DNA of 64,000 nt from Burhinus oedicnemus (taxonomy: Eukaryota; Chordata; Aves; Charadriiformes; Burhinidae). The stretch is taken from the NCBI GenBank assembly GCA_008921705.1, contig VFFE01007083.1, positions 1 through 64,000 of the forward strand, in the 5' to 3' direction. The translations under genes were made by a program, and so were the position numbers. Positions 14,301 to 26,253 of this stretch are shown here, in pieces (the stretch's first letter is position 1; each line of letters opens with the position of its first letter). The notes under the pieces were generated by a model. That model searched no databases. It was given only the letters and a program-made list of their open reading frames with translations, and was not told where the DNA came from.

Positions 14301-15115
14301 GGGAGGATGTGTAGATAAAGCTGCAGAGTAAATTTGGAGTATCAGGGATTGTGCGTTCACACATAAAGGAAGTTCATGGCAGTAAAGTCCCTTAGGTAAG
14401 TTGTGAGGGTCTTTGTAAGGGGGAGGGACAATGCTAGCCTAAGCAGTTGTGCCACAGCATGCTTTATGCCGATTTGCAACTAAAAAAGAATACAAAGATA
14501 TTCAAAGAATGAAAATAAAAGAGAAAAAAATCATGACGCTGTCTGTAACAGCAGAGATCGGCTTCTTGTTCTCTTTGCAGAAAAACAACCCTGCAAATGC
14601 CAACAGCAGCTGAGGTCTCCTTGTGCTTCTCAGGAGCTGTCTGTTAGCAATTCTCACCGTGGCGGCAGGAGAAGGGGGTACACCTGCCTCTGGGCACCAC
14701 TGAAAGGAAGTGACTTGAGCCTTCAAATGGGCTTTGCAGCTAAGACCTGCCAGCAAAGCTTCTGCGGGACACTCTCCTGGGAAGAGGCCAGGAAGGTACT
14801 TTTCAAATGTTATGGTAACTGAAATCACAAAAAGGGGACAAAGAAGGGAAAGGGGCTTTTCATTTTTACCTTTTTTTTATATTTATTTTAAAACTCGGCT
14901 TGGTTCTAATTAGGTGATGCAAATTCTTCAGATGAACTCTGGGTCTGAGGGGGAATATAAGGTTTTATAGAGCCCGGCGTGAGGTTGTGTGTTTTGTACC
15001 TTGTCTCCTAGCAGCAAAAACCACATGGATGTTGAGAGGCTGTTTTATGATCCGTCAGGGCTGTTGTTGGACAGGCTACAGTGAGCAGAGTTATTCCAAC
15101 CACGTTGGATTGCTG

Positions 15116-15207
15116 TTCCCTCCCTCTTTCTTCTCTTTTTTTCTCCTCTTTCCCTTCTTTTTTTTTTCTCTCTTTCTTTTTTCTTTCTTTTTTTTTTTTT
15201 TTTTTTT
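15116..15207 (+). repeat. 92-base uninterrupted polypyrimidine tract
   Basis: Every base from 15,116 to 15,207 is C or T, ending in a run of twenty T. Long polypurine/polypyrimidine tracts of this type can adopt triplex (H-DNA) structures and are hard to sequence and amplify. No adjacent exon or splice acceptor gives it an obvious transcript role. Confidence 0.9.
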
Positions 15208-15408
15208 GCTTACCAGGCAAGTGTGAGAGGGGATGGATGCCTTCATCCTCCTTGTGCCAGAACTCTCTTACTGGACTTGGCATCAGTATGCTTCTCATCT
15301 CCCTTGCAAACCTTCTAACCTTGCTGGCTAGGATTTCACCAGGCATTTCTAAAGAGGCAGTGAACTATGTTGGTTACTCTTTCAATTGCTCATCTCTTTA
15401 GTGTTTCC

Positions 15409-15452
15409 AAAAAAAAAAAACCAAACCACAAAACCCCAACCCAAAAAAACAA
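15409..15452 (+). repeat. A-rich low-complexity tract
   Basis: A run of twelve A is followed by an A/C-only stretch with repeated CCAAA and CAAAA-type words. It lies about 200 bp downstream of the pyrimidine tract. It is low-complexity DNA and no retrotransposon body is recognisable beside it. Confidence 0.75.
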
Positions 15453-15562
15453 CAATTTTGTGCTCATGCTGTGCAACAACTTCCATCAGAGGATTTCTAA
15501 GCAGCTTGGCAAACATTAATGAGCCTCCCAGTGCCCCTGTGTAGGAAGGAAGGGCTGTCACC

Positions 15563-15640
15563 TCTACTTCACAGCTGGGGAAACTGAGGTGCGGGGAAGC
15601 TAAAAGATTTGCCTGGGCACACACAGTGTCTTAATTCCAC
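15563..15640 (-). repeat. MIR/L2-like ancient repeat fragment
   Basis: The plus strand reads GGGGAAACTGAGGTGCGGGG, then a segment resembling 'gcc..ggcacacacag'. Read on the minus strand, this is the order of words found in the MIR/L2 3' region (complement of the familiar 'cctcagtttcc' block followed by the 'cttgggcaag' block). It is short and diverged; the family assignment is by recognition only. Confidence 0.5.
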
Positions 15641-17104
15641 CATGACCTGGGTTGACTTCCCTTCTTGACGCTTTAATATGCTCAGATTGATATTCCTGTC
15701 ACTCAGTCTGGTGGCTTTGCAATTTGTGATTACAGAAATAACATCCTCCCCTCTTCTCTATGCTATCCCACTCCCAGTCAGTCCTGGGAATACCTATTCA
15801 TTGCACTACATGACTGTTTCTTTTTGTTGGAAAGGGGCTTGTAACTGCTGCTCCCAGAGAGAGACAACTTCAGATCTGCATCAGAGCATCACAACAGCCC
15901 TCTGTTACATTCATGTTTCACGTTGCTTTCCTTATTTTCTTATTGCTTCTCTCTTATTTTCTGCTCGTTAGACCCATGCAGCAGAACTAAATATTGACAG
16001 ATAGTCTTGCATTTAGCACCAGTTCTGTTAGAGCCATCAGTGTAAGGGCAGTATTGAATTGTTCTCTCTGGCTTTGGAAATACCACCTGTGCCATCTTTT
16101 CAGCTTACCTGAAGTTCAAAGAAAACTGAAAGAACTGTGAGTGTTTGTATGGGCTTTAGAGGACTTTGGGTCACAATCCAAACCACATACTGAAACACAA
16201 GTAATTCCCAGCTTCTTCACTGTTCTGCAAAACATAGAGAAGAATCCCAGCAGAGGAAATGCAATTGCAGTGCAACTTCCTCTCCATGGATTGCTTTTGG
16301 GCTGTTCTGTCAGCAGCTACCTGCAGTTCTGCATAAGACTGAGATCATGAGTCGTGGCAGAAGGGAGCAGAAAGCCTGGAGCATGGACCAGGAAGTGGAT
16401 TTCTGATTAAAGATGCGACACTGAGATGTGGCACTGGGTCTAGACAGTTAGAGATGCAGATGCAGAACGTAAGTCATGGTTATGAATGAAGAGCTGATAG
16501 CATCAGATACAAAACGTGGTGTCCCTCAAAAGACTCTGTGTGACCAGAAGTGCAGTGATGAACTGTGTTGGTCACAGGGAGGGTCATTTTCATAGCTTGT
16601 ACCACTTCATTTGTTTTAGCCTGGATTTAGGCCCTTTGACTGTCTGTCTGCACGCGGAATTATTGGTCCATTGCAAATGAGTCTAACAGAGAGGAAGAGG
16701 TTCCTAAGTCATTAAGTTCCTGCAAGTTTCATTGAAATGACACCTGGTCAAGGGCAGAGATCCTCTTTGTGATAGTATCTACTGGGAAAGGTTGCCTTGT
16801 GAATTCAGATCCCAAGAATTTGGATTTTACCTCCAACACCGGAAAAGCTACACCTTATTCGGCACGAGAGAATCCAATCCATACACTCACAAGAAATCAG
16901 GCTTCAATTAGTTTCTCTGCGAGTACAGATATGCCTACCTGTAATACATGCCTGGTCTTTGTAAATAGAAGGAATTGCTTGCTTGCTGCTTATCGTAGAT
17001 AGAGAATCAATTTGACTTTGAGGTGAACTCACACACATCACTTGGCTCGTGAGTCTTCTGGGTCCCTGTCTCCCGTCAGATGCAGTCAGTGGCGTAACAC
17101 ACTT

Positions 17105-17165
17105 CTGGTTTGATTTTTCAAAGGTGCTGAGCACATTGCAGCCCATGAAGCCAGGGGGACTTACA
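17105..17165 (+). repeat. Possible ancient amniote interspersed repeat
   Basis: The words TTTTCAAAGGTGCTGAGCAC followed by a segment resembling 'cagcccatgaagcc' recall a degenerate interspersed element that I associate with turtle, crocodile and bird genomes. I cannot name the family. It sits just left of another ancient-repeat-like segment. Confidence 0.3.
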
Positions 17166-17269
17166 CTGAAGCCCTAGCTAGGAATGCATGTTCACAGTCC
17201 TTTGTGCACATCGTACCTTCCATTCAAAGATCTCTTGCATGTAGTAAAGGATAGAGAAAGAATTACCAG

Positions 17270-17345
17270 AATTATATAGCTGGTGAAACTGAGACGCAAA
17301 AGGTCCCACAGTGAGCCAGTGGTAAAGCTGGAAAACAAATCCATG
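17270..17345 (-). repeat. MIR/L2-like ancient repeat fragment
   Basis: The segment contains GGTGAAACTGAGACGCAAAA and then a block resembling 'ccacagtgagccagtggtaaagctgg', in the order expected of the minus strand of a MIR/L2-type 3' region. It is diverged and truncated at both ends. Confidence 0.5.
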
Positions 17346-20300
17346 GAAATCTGACTCCCTTTCTTCCATCTGGCATGCTGGGCCTCACAAGCAAATGTTC
17401 GTGGAGAATCAGAATAGTGAAAAGGTGGTAGGTACTCTGTCACAAGCCTGAAACCTGGCAGTATCTAACCCATCTATTGATGGGAGTAAGGGAGTAAATC
17501 AGAAGAAGGATCACAGCATGCTTGTAGTCTACCTTCTATTATTTCCTTAAACATATGTTACAGACCACTGTCAAAGAAAGATACTTGCTAGAAAGTTGGT
17601 CTGACTCAGTGTGGCATTCTGTATGAATCCTGGAGCAGGAAGAAAACACAAATTAGCTTTGCGCTTTCCTGCCCTTCACAGGGGGAAACTGTGCATTGTC
17701 CCTGTCTTGCTGTAAGTGGAAACAGGCTGGTCATGGGAAGAAAGTCTGTTCTGAGATGAAAACATCTGGCTCAGCTCAGTCTTATCCAGCCCAGTCTGGG
17801 ATTTGCACCAGTTGTTATCTGAATCTTCTGAGCGCTTGTTTCTATTCTGCCAAGGCTAGCACCAAGCTTTTATTCATAGTGAGGATATTATTCACCATAT
17901 GCACATCCACGCAAGGGTGGGGAGGATTTGATTGATTGTGGTGATGGCTGATTGTAATGACAGCTATGTCTCATCATCAGTAAACTCAAGGCCAAACTGC
18001 AACATATCAATCTCTACCTAAATACACGTGGTCCAGAGATGCCATTTCAGTCCTGGATATGAGGGCGAGGAGGCCTGTATGTAGACTGAGCTTTTCCCTC
18101 AGCTCCTTAGATGATTTTGAGCCAGGCAAAACATTTTAAACTGTACATGTCCTGAATGTTAGGGTGTCAACTCTGCCCCAGGCAGATGGCAGTGAAAAGT
18201 GATGATATTACTTGCATCCAGTGGCTCCTTGGATTACCCTTTGCTTCCTAGGGGCATGGAATTGGCCAGGATTTATTTGCTACTGTCAGAGGAAATGTCT
18301 GTGATGATTTTTTTTCACTGCACAGCCAGTTTATGTGTCAGACAAGTCAGGTCACAAGTCAGCCAGGGTAGGACGTTTGCAAAAGACACAGACCCCAAAG
18401 AATTTGCCTACTTTGCTTGTGACCATAAGGATACATGATTCAACACATTAGAGGACTGTGACCCAAGGCACTATCTAGGGAGATTTTGAATGCAGTGCTA
18501 CCCTCATTCATGCTGGTATAAAGCTGTCTGTTCCTTCCTGGTGATTACAGAAATACAACTGGCTCCTTTTTGGTACAAATAAATCACCAGGGAAGTAAGC
18601 TGAATGATGGGGAGAATCAGCAGAGTTCAAACCCCTGTGTTTGCTCCTTGCTCCGAGATAAGGATTGCTGTATGTACATACAATTCCTGCACATAGCTGG
18701 TGGCCAAATGCCACCCAAGCTAAGCATCAGAGGCGGAAAAATCAGCTTTGCTTAAAAAGAGAAGGACAAGCATGGAAAATCCCCCTAATTATTGTGAATC
18801 GCAGCCAAACCCACTTGAAAGCAGAATAGTTCATGCTGGTTAAGCAGACTTCATAGGTTGAAAATGTCGTGTTTAATTAGCAAATCACTTCTTAAGGTCA
18901 CACAGACAGACTAGTATAAGATACAATGTACGGCCCCAGGAAGAGGTATATATCAAGGTTGCTGGAAGCAAGCTGAATATGCAGGAACCTCAGTGGAGAT
19001 GTGTTGTCTTGGAGGCCCTGTAGCAGCTGGTGTTCTACAGAGGGGACCCTTCCAAGAGCAGAGGTGACACCGGAAATGTCAGAGGAGCACAAGTGTTTCA
19101 TCTATAGGAAATCATCTAGTTCTGGATTCTTGTAGAAGTCCATCTGACTGAATTCATAGTGAACAGATATCCACTACCCTTTCCTCCCGCTTTGGGACAG
19201 TGTTCCACTGGAGATAATCCAGGGTTTGTACTACAAGTTATTCTAGAAACTATGAATCTCTTCTTCTAGACCAAGCTTTCTAAGGCTTTTTGTGCATGAA
19301 TTCAGGTGAGTGAAGGACTGGGGTATAGGGATCCCTTGCCCTTTTAGGTGTGGTTCAGTCTCTGCCCTTAGGTGTACACGTTGTTCTGCAGCAAAATACA
19401 GTTCCAGAAAAGAGAGGGGCAGGCAGCTGTAGTTCAGATGGGTTTGTTTCCCCTCTGATTAAAGTGCCACAAGTACTGCGTGTAACTGCAACACCTTTGC
19501 ATTTTTTTATCTAGGGAAAATGGACTTTTTCATGAGCCAGGGTCTCTGGTACCATTCCCTGTGCATGGCTATTGGCCACTAGGAAAAAGGGACAGCAGAA
19601 GAGCCTACTTATTGTATTTACTTATTTCTTACCCACTGGTCTGATTTAAAGCATTGGCAGAGATTAGTGTGATGGATGACACTGACTTCAGTAATCTCTT
19701 ATACTCACTTATCCCCACATATAAGAGAGGGCATAAGGTGTGATGCTTGAGCAAACCATGCTTTGGACTAGGGCACACATTGTCCGTAAGTAATGAGCCT
19801 GGATAAATGGCACACAAGTGTCTAAGCCCACTGTCCATGCCAAAGGAAGCCTGTGCTTTACCAGATGAAGGCATTTCTGAAGGGAACAAAGTTTGCCCCA
19901 TTGTAGTGATCAAATCCAACTGCATAGTATGTCTGTCTGCTGACATCAAGGGATTGATACCACAGATGGAATTGATCCAGTCCCTCAGACTCGTTCATCT
20001 CAGTGTTTCTGAAGTGATTTATATCAGCAGCTGGATTCACTTTTCTTGCTGCTCTGCTGCCTTGGTTTTGTTCTTCCTTGCTTCTCTTTCCTGCTTTATG
20101 CTTTTCCTCCCTGTGCAGGTCCCCCGCTCTGCACTCCTCCTCTGCCCCCCTCCTTTTCCCACCACATGTGGAGAGGATGACATCCTCCTGCAGCCACCTC
20201 GAAGGCCTCTGTCTGTGCTGTGAACAGAACAGTTTCCTGACAGAGACGCGGCCAGACAGTGCAGCGGTTCATTCCTCCTGCTCTGGCTCTGCTTCAGAGA

Positions 20301-22836
20301 GCTGAGGCAGACAGCCTTGCGCGAGTGGTGCTGCCCACATGGCTTTGTGGAGGAGCAAGGAATGGGCTGTAACTAATCAGGATTACACCGCAATTAAATA
20401 AAAGGCAGAGAGCTAGTGCCCTGTGTAAGGAAGGGAAAGAACGGCCATGAGGTCCCTGAGCCCCTAGTCTGCACAGAGAAATAATGCTATAATATTCTAC
20501 ATCGCTTTTTACCCCCAGGGATTGCACATATTTTCAGTAAGATTTATTGCTGCCCTCTGCATATCTCAAGCAGAAGAAAGCCCGCAGTTTTCTACATGCA
20601 GGGTAAGAACTAATATGGTTTATCAGGGCCTTGTCAATATTTTAGATAAATTCTTTGTGTCCTGTTTCTCGTTCCACTTCGCTGCAGGCTTGTCCAGCCT
20701 CTCCAAGCTGTTCTGGATTACTTGCTGTGCTCTGATCTCAGGAGACCTGTGAGCAGTTGTTAGCAATGTGTATACATGTTGGCCCATCTTATACACTCCA
20801 CCTATTCAGTAGTGGCCAAAATATGCCCTGCAGCTGGTCTGCTTTGCTTTCTGTGCTCTGCCTGCTTACAATTTCTTTTCTGTAGTAGAGACAATTGTAT
20901 TTATTTTTTGTGTTTTGTTCACATGCAGCCAGTTACAGAGAAGCAATGTGAAGAAACATTATCCAATATAATGCTGTTTACTAAACATACACTATCATTT
21001 TATGCCTGACTCTGTACATCCTTCTAGTTTCTGGAGTGCTCCCTAGCATAGGACATTGTGCCAATAGAAAGCTTCCAAACTGTTTAAAGAAACACCTCCT
21101 CATTGCTCTACAGTACCATAAAACGTGCACTTGTATTTTCTTTCCCTGAAACATAGTTCTTTCATTCCCCTGCATCACAAAAGAGAATGAGAATGTTTGT
21201 GTATAGTAAAACAAGAGAGAAAAGAGATTGCTGTGGGGTTGATTTCAGTTTCTATCCTGCCAGAAATGTTTCATTTGCGGGGAGAGGGGAATATGACTTC
21301 TGTGTGAAAGCTGTTGGCCACCCAAAAGGCACCTTTCTTTCTGTTACGCAGTGTCTTTAAATCCACGCAGTTCCTCAGAGTAAAGAGCCGAAGGGAGCAA
21401 TGTGAGGCTTGCTATTACCATCTTTCTGTGCTAGTGTTCCCTAGCAAAGAGTGCGGTGCTGGCCAGATGGTAGAGCTGCCAGACACATTATGTCCACAGC
21501 TATTACACAGTGTTGGCATCCACAATGGGTACTAGCAAATAGCACTGGTGTCTGTTCCTGGCATTTCCTGGATTGTGTGGGAGGGTTTTCCGTAACTTAC
21601 TGTCAGGGAAGAATGTGCTCATTAATCGAGACAAACGCAGATAGAGATCTGTACTGCCTTTTTCTGATTTCATGGCATCCTGCAAGTCTGGCACGTAAAT
21701 ATTCTCTGTGCTCTACACTAACTAGAGAGGGAGTGCTCAGACCAGAAGCATAGCTACCTGGACTGTCAGGCTCTGATTTTTGTCCCCTACCACAAAACCC
21801 AGAGAGACTCTGTAAACACATTAACTGTCTGTGTAGTCATTTTAAAAATTCTGTAATCAGTGTTTTCTCTTTGCGTGCCGGTTAGAAATGTTTAATCCTG
21901 CTTCCACCAGGTATATCATCACCTGGTATAGGCTCATCATCTGCCACTGTCAAAACTGGACTTAGACTTATAAATTGTATGGCAAGAACAAAAGGGTTGT
22001 GCAGATCCTATACTTAAACACACTTTGTTGGTCTAACTTAGCCTATGCTTCCTTAGTAGGATTAGGAAGAGCAGCTTAAAAAGGATAATTTTTCTACTGC
22101 TCCCCTTATTCCTTCCCTTTTACTTATTGGAAATAGACTGGACTTGATTCTTCTCCTTGCTTTACTTAAATAATAGTTTTTAAAGGACTCCATCCAAAAG
22201 ATTGTTTCAAGTCCAAATGCCCACTGATACCAAGGAAGAGCTTCTGTAATTTCACAAGCAGAAAATGGTTGATTGAATTAACTGTAATTATAGCACTATT
22301 TCTGTCCGTACTTTCCTCCTGAAAATGGTTAATTTTGATTACAAGATCGGTCTTTCCTCTTGCATAAAGCATAGAATGACCCTACCACAGAAGTTGCAAT
22401 ATAAAAGCCTCAGATTCAATACAGCAACTGATTTACTTTCTTCATGCAGAAAGCTATTAACCACTTTCTGCCACATTTCTTTTAAAACTAGTCTGAAGTA
22501 CACTTTTTCAAAATAACGTCATGCTTACATATCTTATATTTTGAGGGAGGAACACCTTTTCTGAATGTTAGCAACATGAGCCCAGCAGAAACAACACCTC
22601 CCATTTTGAGATAAACCTTGGGTTTTGCAAGGCCAGAGGTGTCAGGTGTTGGTGCAGATGATCAGCCACAGAACTGGGGGGAGTTTCCAGTAAACACAGT
22701 TTCAGTCTGTCACTTATGAGCTCTAGACAGACTAACCACAACCACAGGCTATGGCAACTGTGGCAGCAGCGGACAGGGAGCAAGGAACATCTGGCCTTTG
22801 ACTTCCTTTAAAGAGATTTGGGTTTAGGTTGTTCTC

Positions 22837-22872
22837 TTTTTTTTTTTTTTTTCGTATGTGTGTGTGTGTGTG
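22837..22872 (+). repeat. T16 followed by (TG)8
   Basis: Sixteen T, a CGTA interruption, then eight TG dinucleotides. It is a compound simple repeat, probably length-polymorphic. Confidence 0.9.
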
Positions 22873-23484
22873 TTTTGTTCCCCCGCCCTGTTGGCTTTCA
22901 CTGCTGCTCAGTAGGACCAGGAGGCAGACAGGATTTGAAACCACGCACCTCAAGGTGCCAGAGGAGACAGACACTAGGGTTAGCCCAACCTCTGCTGTGC
23001 CTTCAGGAGGTTGTTGTTGAAAAAGGGAGGGCTGACTCCTGACTTGACCTTGTTAGGGTCATCTTTACATTGCCTTGCTCCTTCTCTCCAGCTACAGGAG
23101 TTCACTTCTGTGCAGTTTCCATCTTTCCCTGCTCCCCAAATTGAACACACCGCCACTTGAGGACAGAAGAACAGCTGTGTTCTTGGGCAATTAGCAGTTT
23201 GTCTGGGCAGGATGTCACCTAGCCAAATAAGTCTTTTTGTCTGAATTTTTTTTTCTTTCTGGCTGATGGAGCTGTGGTTTGTTTACTTATTTGTATATAT
23301 TTTTTGCCTTTTATTTTAAGGAGAAGTGTTTGAAGTAGAGGATCTTTTAGAAAGAATGAAGTCTAGTAAACACATTAGAAACGGGGATCACGCTGAGGCT
23401 GACCTAGGCTAGGCCACCAGCAGCAATATTTAACACTTACTTACCAGTGTTCAGAAGTAGACCCCCAAGGATGTCTGTATCATT

Positions 23485-23612
23485 GCCTGTTACAGAAGTA
23501 GGGAAACTGAGGCACAAATCAATGAATTGATTCATTGAATGGCAGTCAAAAGGCCAATGTAGAGTTAGGAACTGAGCTACAGTCTCTTGAATTCCGGCCC
23601 AGGGCTCTCTTC
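23485..23612 (-). repeat. MIR/L2-like ancient repeat fragment
   Basis: AGGGAAACTGAGGCACAAAT is followed by 'ggcagtcaaaaggc', 'gttaggaactgagc' and 'ggcccagggctct' blocks. This matches the order of words in the minus strand of a MIR/L2-type element over more than 100 bp, which makes it the clearest of the five such fragments. It also contains a small perfect inverted repeat (23,519-23,538). Confidence 0.55.
23519..23538. repeat. Perfect short inverted repeat (8-bp arms, 4-base loop)
   Basis: TCAATGAA and TTCATTGA are exact reverse complements separated by TTGA. It lies inside the ancient-repeat-like segment and is probably chance, though it would form a small hairpin. Confidence 0.8.
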
Positions 23613-24918
23613 GCAGGACACAGTGCTTCTGGGTTTGGGTGTTGCCTAGTTTTTACGTTACTCTGTCTGCACAGGAAGCAGTTTACTCAAGACATGAATA
23701 AACGTGAATAGTGCTCAGAGGTTTTTTTTTATTATTTATTTATTGTCTGTTTTCTTTTTAAAGGACAGTCTCCCAAAATAAATGTTCCCTTGAGTCAGTT
23801 CAAGTTCTGGTAGGAGAGTTTCCACAGAGTAAAGACCTTTACCATTAGAAGTGTACAAATGAGTGAGTCAAAATTAAAAAAAAAAAATATAGCACCATGA
23901 TCATATAAATTGCTATATTAGGAACTTGTGTCATTGAGTCTTCTGCTCAGTAACTTCTGAGAATAGCTAGTATAGATACTTCAGTGGAAAACAGAAGCCT
24001 GTCCTCCCTTTCACCCACCCCTGGGTCTCTGTAAAAGACAATTGTGTAATGTTAATTTCTCTGTAATCTCAGCTGTGTCTTTGGGACCAGCATTGTTACC
24101 CTTCCAGTCTTTTCTCTTCTACCTAAAAATGGCCTAAATCTCAATTTTGGCTTCCCAGCTGAGGTTCCCATAGGCTGTGACAAAGGGGCTACTCGACACA
24201 TGCAGCACAGCCCTTTACTCAGTGGATTCGCTGATGCCTCTGGTATGTCTTTTCCCCAGACTTGGGGAGTTTGTCCTGAGCAATTCAGTGTTGTGACTTT
24301 CCATCCCTTATTAATTTCTCTCTACTCTGACCCACTAGTATGACCTGACTGTAGCTTCTTTACTGAGCACAGTGCTTAAATTACACTAATTATTGTCACA
24401 AGGGTTAGGCACCTCCCTATTCTATGTCAGAATGCACTTTCCAAACCATGGTGTCAGGACAGGAGAGGATCCTGACGAACGATGTCATTCATTAAAGTGA
24501 GTGTCTGTATGTCTGTCTCGCTGCCACATTGAAGAAAGGAAAGGAAATGGGAATTGGAGGGGAAAAGAACTTGGAGAGATAGGTGTTAATAACCTGCGGT
24601 GCAGACACCTCTAGGAAGGGAGGGGAGAGTGAGACAGACTAAGGGTGGGAAATGCAGTTTCCTGATGGAAGGACTTTGGCTGACACATTTGCTGTGAGTA
24701 ACATAGACTTAGTGACCCCTGTCTGATAGCTATTTATAACTTCTCAACAATGATTCCCTTATCGCGAGGCCATGGTCAGTATCTGCACGTCAAGCAGGGG
24801 GGGAAAATCAAGTCAGAAGTGGTGGTTTTGCAACAGGAATAAGTGAATTGCCAAGAACCCTCTTCTCCTCTGTCAGTGAGGCCATGATCCAGCAGAATAC
24901 ATGTACTCAGACTCAGAG

Positions 24919-25765
24919 AATAGAATCATAGAATAGTTTGGGTTGGAAGGCACCTTTAAAGGCCATCTAGTCTAACCCCCCTGCAAAGAGCAGGGACATC
25001 TTCAACTAGGTCAGGTTGCTCAGAGCCCCGGCCAGCCTGACCTTGAACGTTTCCAGGGATGGGGCATCTACCACCTCTCTGGGCAACCTGGGCCAGTGTT
25101 TCACCACCCTCAGAATAAAAAATTTGTTCCTTATATCTAGTCTAAATCTTCCCTCTTTTAGTTTAAAACCATTACCTCTTGTCCTATCACAACAGGCACT
25201 GCTAATAATTTTGTTCCCATCTTTCTTATAAGCCCCCTTTAAGTACTGAAAGGCCACAATAAGGTCTCCCCGGAGCCTTCTCTTCTCCAGGCTGAACAAC
25301 CCCAACTCTCTCAGCCTGTCTTCATAGGAGAGGCGTTGCAACCCTCTGATCGTGTTTATGGCCTTCCTCTAGACCCTCTCCAACAGGTCCATGTCTTTCC
25401 TGTGCTGAGGGCTCCGGAGCTGGATGTAGTATTCCAGGTGGGGTCTCATGAGAGTGGAGTAGAGGGGAAGAATCACCTCCCTCGCCCTGCTGGCCACGCT
25501 GCTTTTGATGTAGCCGAGGATGCGGTTGGCTTTCTGGGCTGCGAGCGCACATTGGCAGCTCATGTCCAGTTTTTCATCCACCAGTACCACAAGTCCTTCT
25601 CAGCAGGGCTGCTCTCAATCCCTTCATCCCCCAACCTGTATGGATACTGGGGGTTGCCACGACCCAGGTGCAGGACCCTGCACTTGGCCTTGTTGAACAT
25701 CATGAGCTTCACACAGGCCCAATTCTTGAGCCTGTCCAAGAGGGAAAGGACCCTTGTGCTACTCG
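24919..25765 (-). mobile_element. CR1 LINE, 5'-truncated copy with a nonsense codon and a frameshift
   Basis: The left edge carries the typical CR1 3' tail (AATAGAATCATAGAATAG, then the 'ggttggaagg' block) in reverse orientation, so the element lies on the minus strand with its 3' end at about 24,919. Reading leftward from about 25,765, the minus strand encodes the C-terminal part of the CR1 reverse transcriptase. Recognisable blocks include [58 protein letters not shown] and LRELGLFSLEKRRLRGDL. The frame is broken by an in-frame TAG at 25,369-25,371, followed by the same frame again, and by an apparent one-base loss near 25,590. The copy is therefore dead. Only about 850 bp of a roughly 4.5 kb element remain, which is usual for CR1 insertions. 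Confidence 0.95.
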
Positions 25766-26235
25766 CATACAGTGTAGATCAAAGGAATTAAATACAAGCT
25801 ATCATGGCTCTTCACCAAAGCACACAGATCGATGACACTACCCCTAATTACGCACTACCTAATTAGGCTGGGAGCAGCACATGAGGTGAAAAGGTAACCA
25901 GAAGGTGTCTCACCAGGACATTGCTGTTCTGTTATGTGACAACTGTATGCGGTTTGAAGTTCACAAGAGCTGGCTAAATAGATAAATTGCCCATAGTGTA
26001 GGAAGATGTTCTTGATTTACAGTGTAATTTACTGTCTGTTTATCTATGGCATCAGATGACTAGCACTGAAAATGAGAAATGTACAAAACTTAGATGTAAA
26101 ATTCCTAGAAAAATTTTAGGAGACAAAATGTAATTGTGTAAAGCAGAATTAGCTCTGTCTTTCTTGTGTGCGTGTATGAATTTCTCAAGAATCTTTAACA
26201 ATAGAAAGTGTGTTGGATCTAGTTTGTTTGTATCA

Positions 26236-26253
26236 CTTCCTTCCTTCCTTCCC
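26236..26253 (+). repeat. (CTTC)n short microsatellite
   Basis: About four tandem CTTC units. Minor simple repeat. Confidence 0.8.

Larger units (their letters stand above)
14300..24918. other. Intergenic stretch, no gene recognised
   Basis: No convincing coding exon or structured RNA is visible. The content I can support is a long pyrimidine tract, several A- or T-rich runs, a T16/(TG)8 simple repeat and three short fragments resembling ancient SINE/LINE 3' regions, all listed separately. The remainder appears to be unique sequence. Confidence 0.6.

Noticed and set aside
22261..22341. GAAAATGGTT repeated 60 bp apart with similar following bases
   Set aside because: Only ten exact bases are shared; too short to call a duplication.
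25336..25791. 151-codon plus-strand frame
   Set aside because: It is the antisense of the CR1 reverse transcriptase region on the minus strand.
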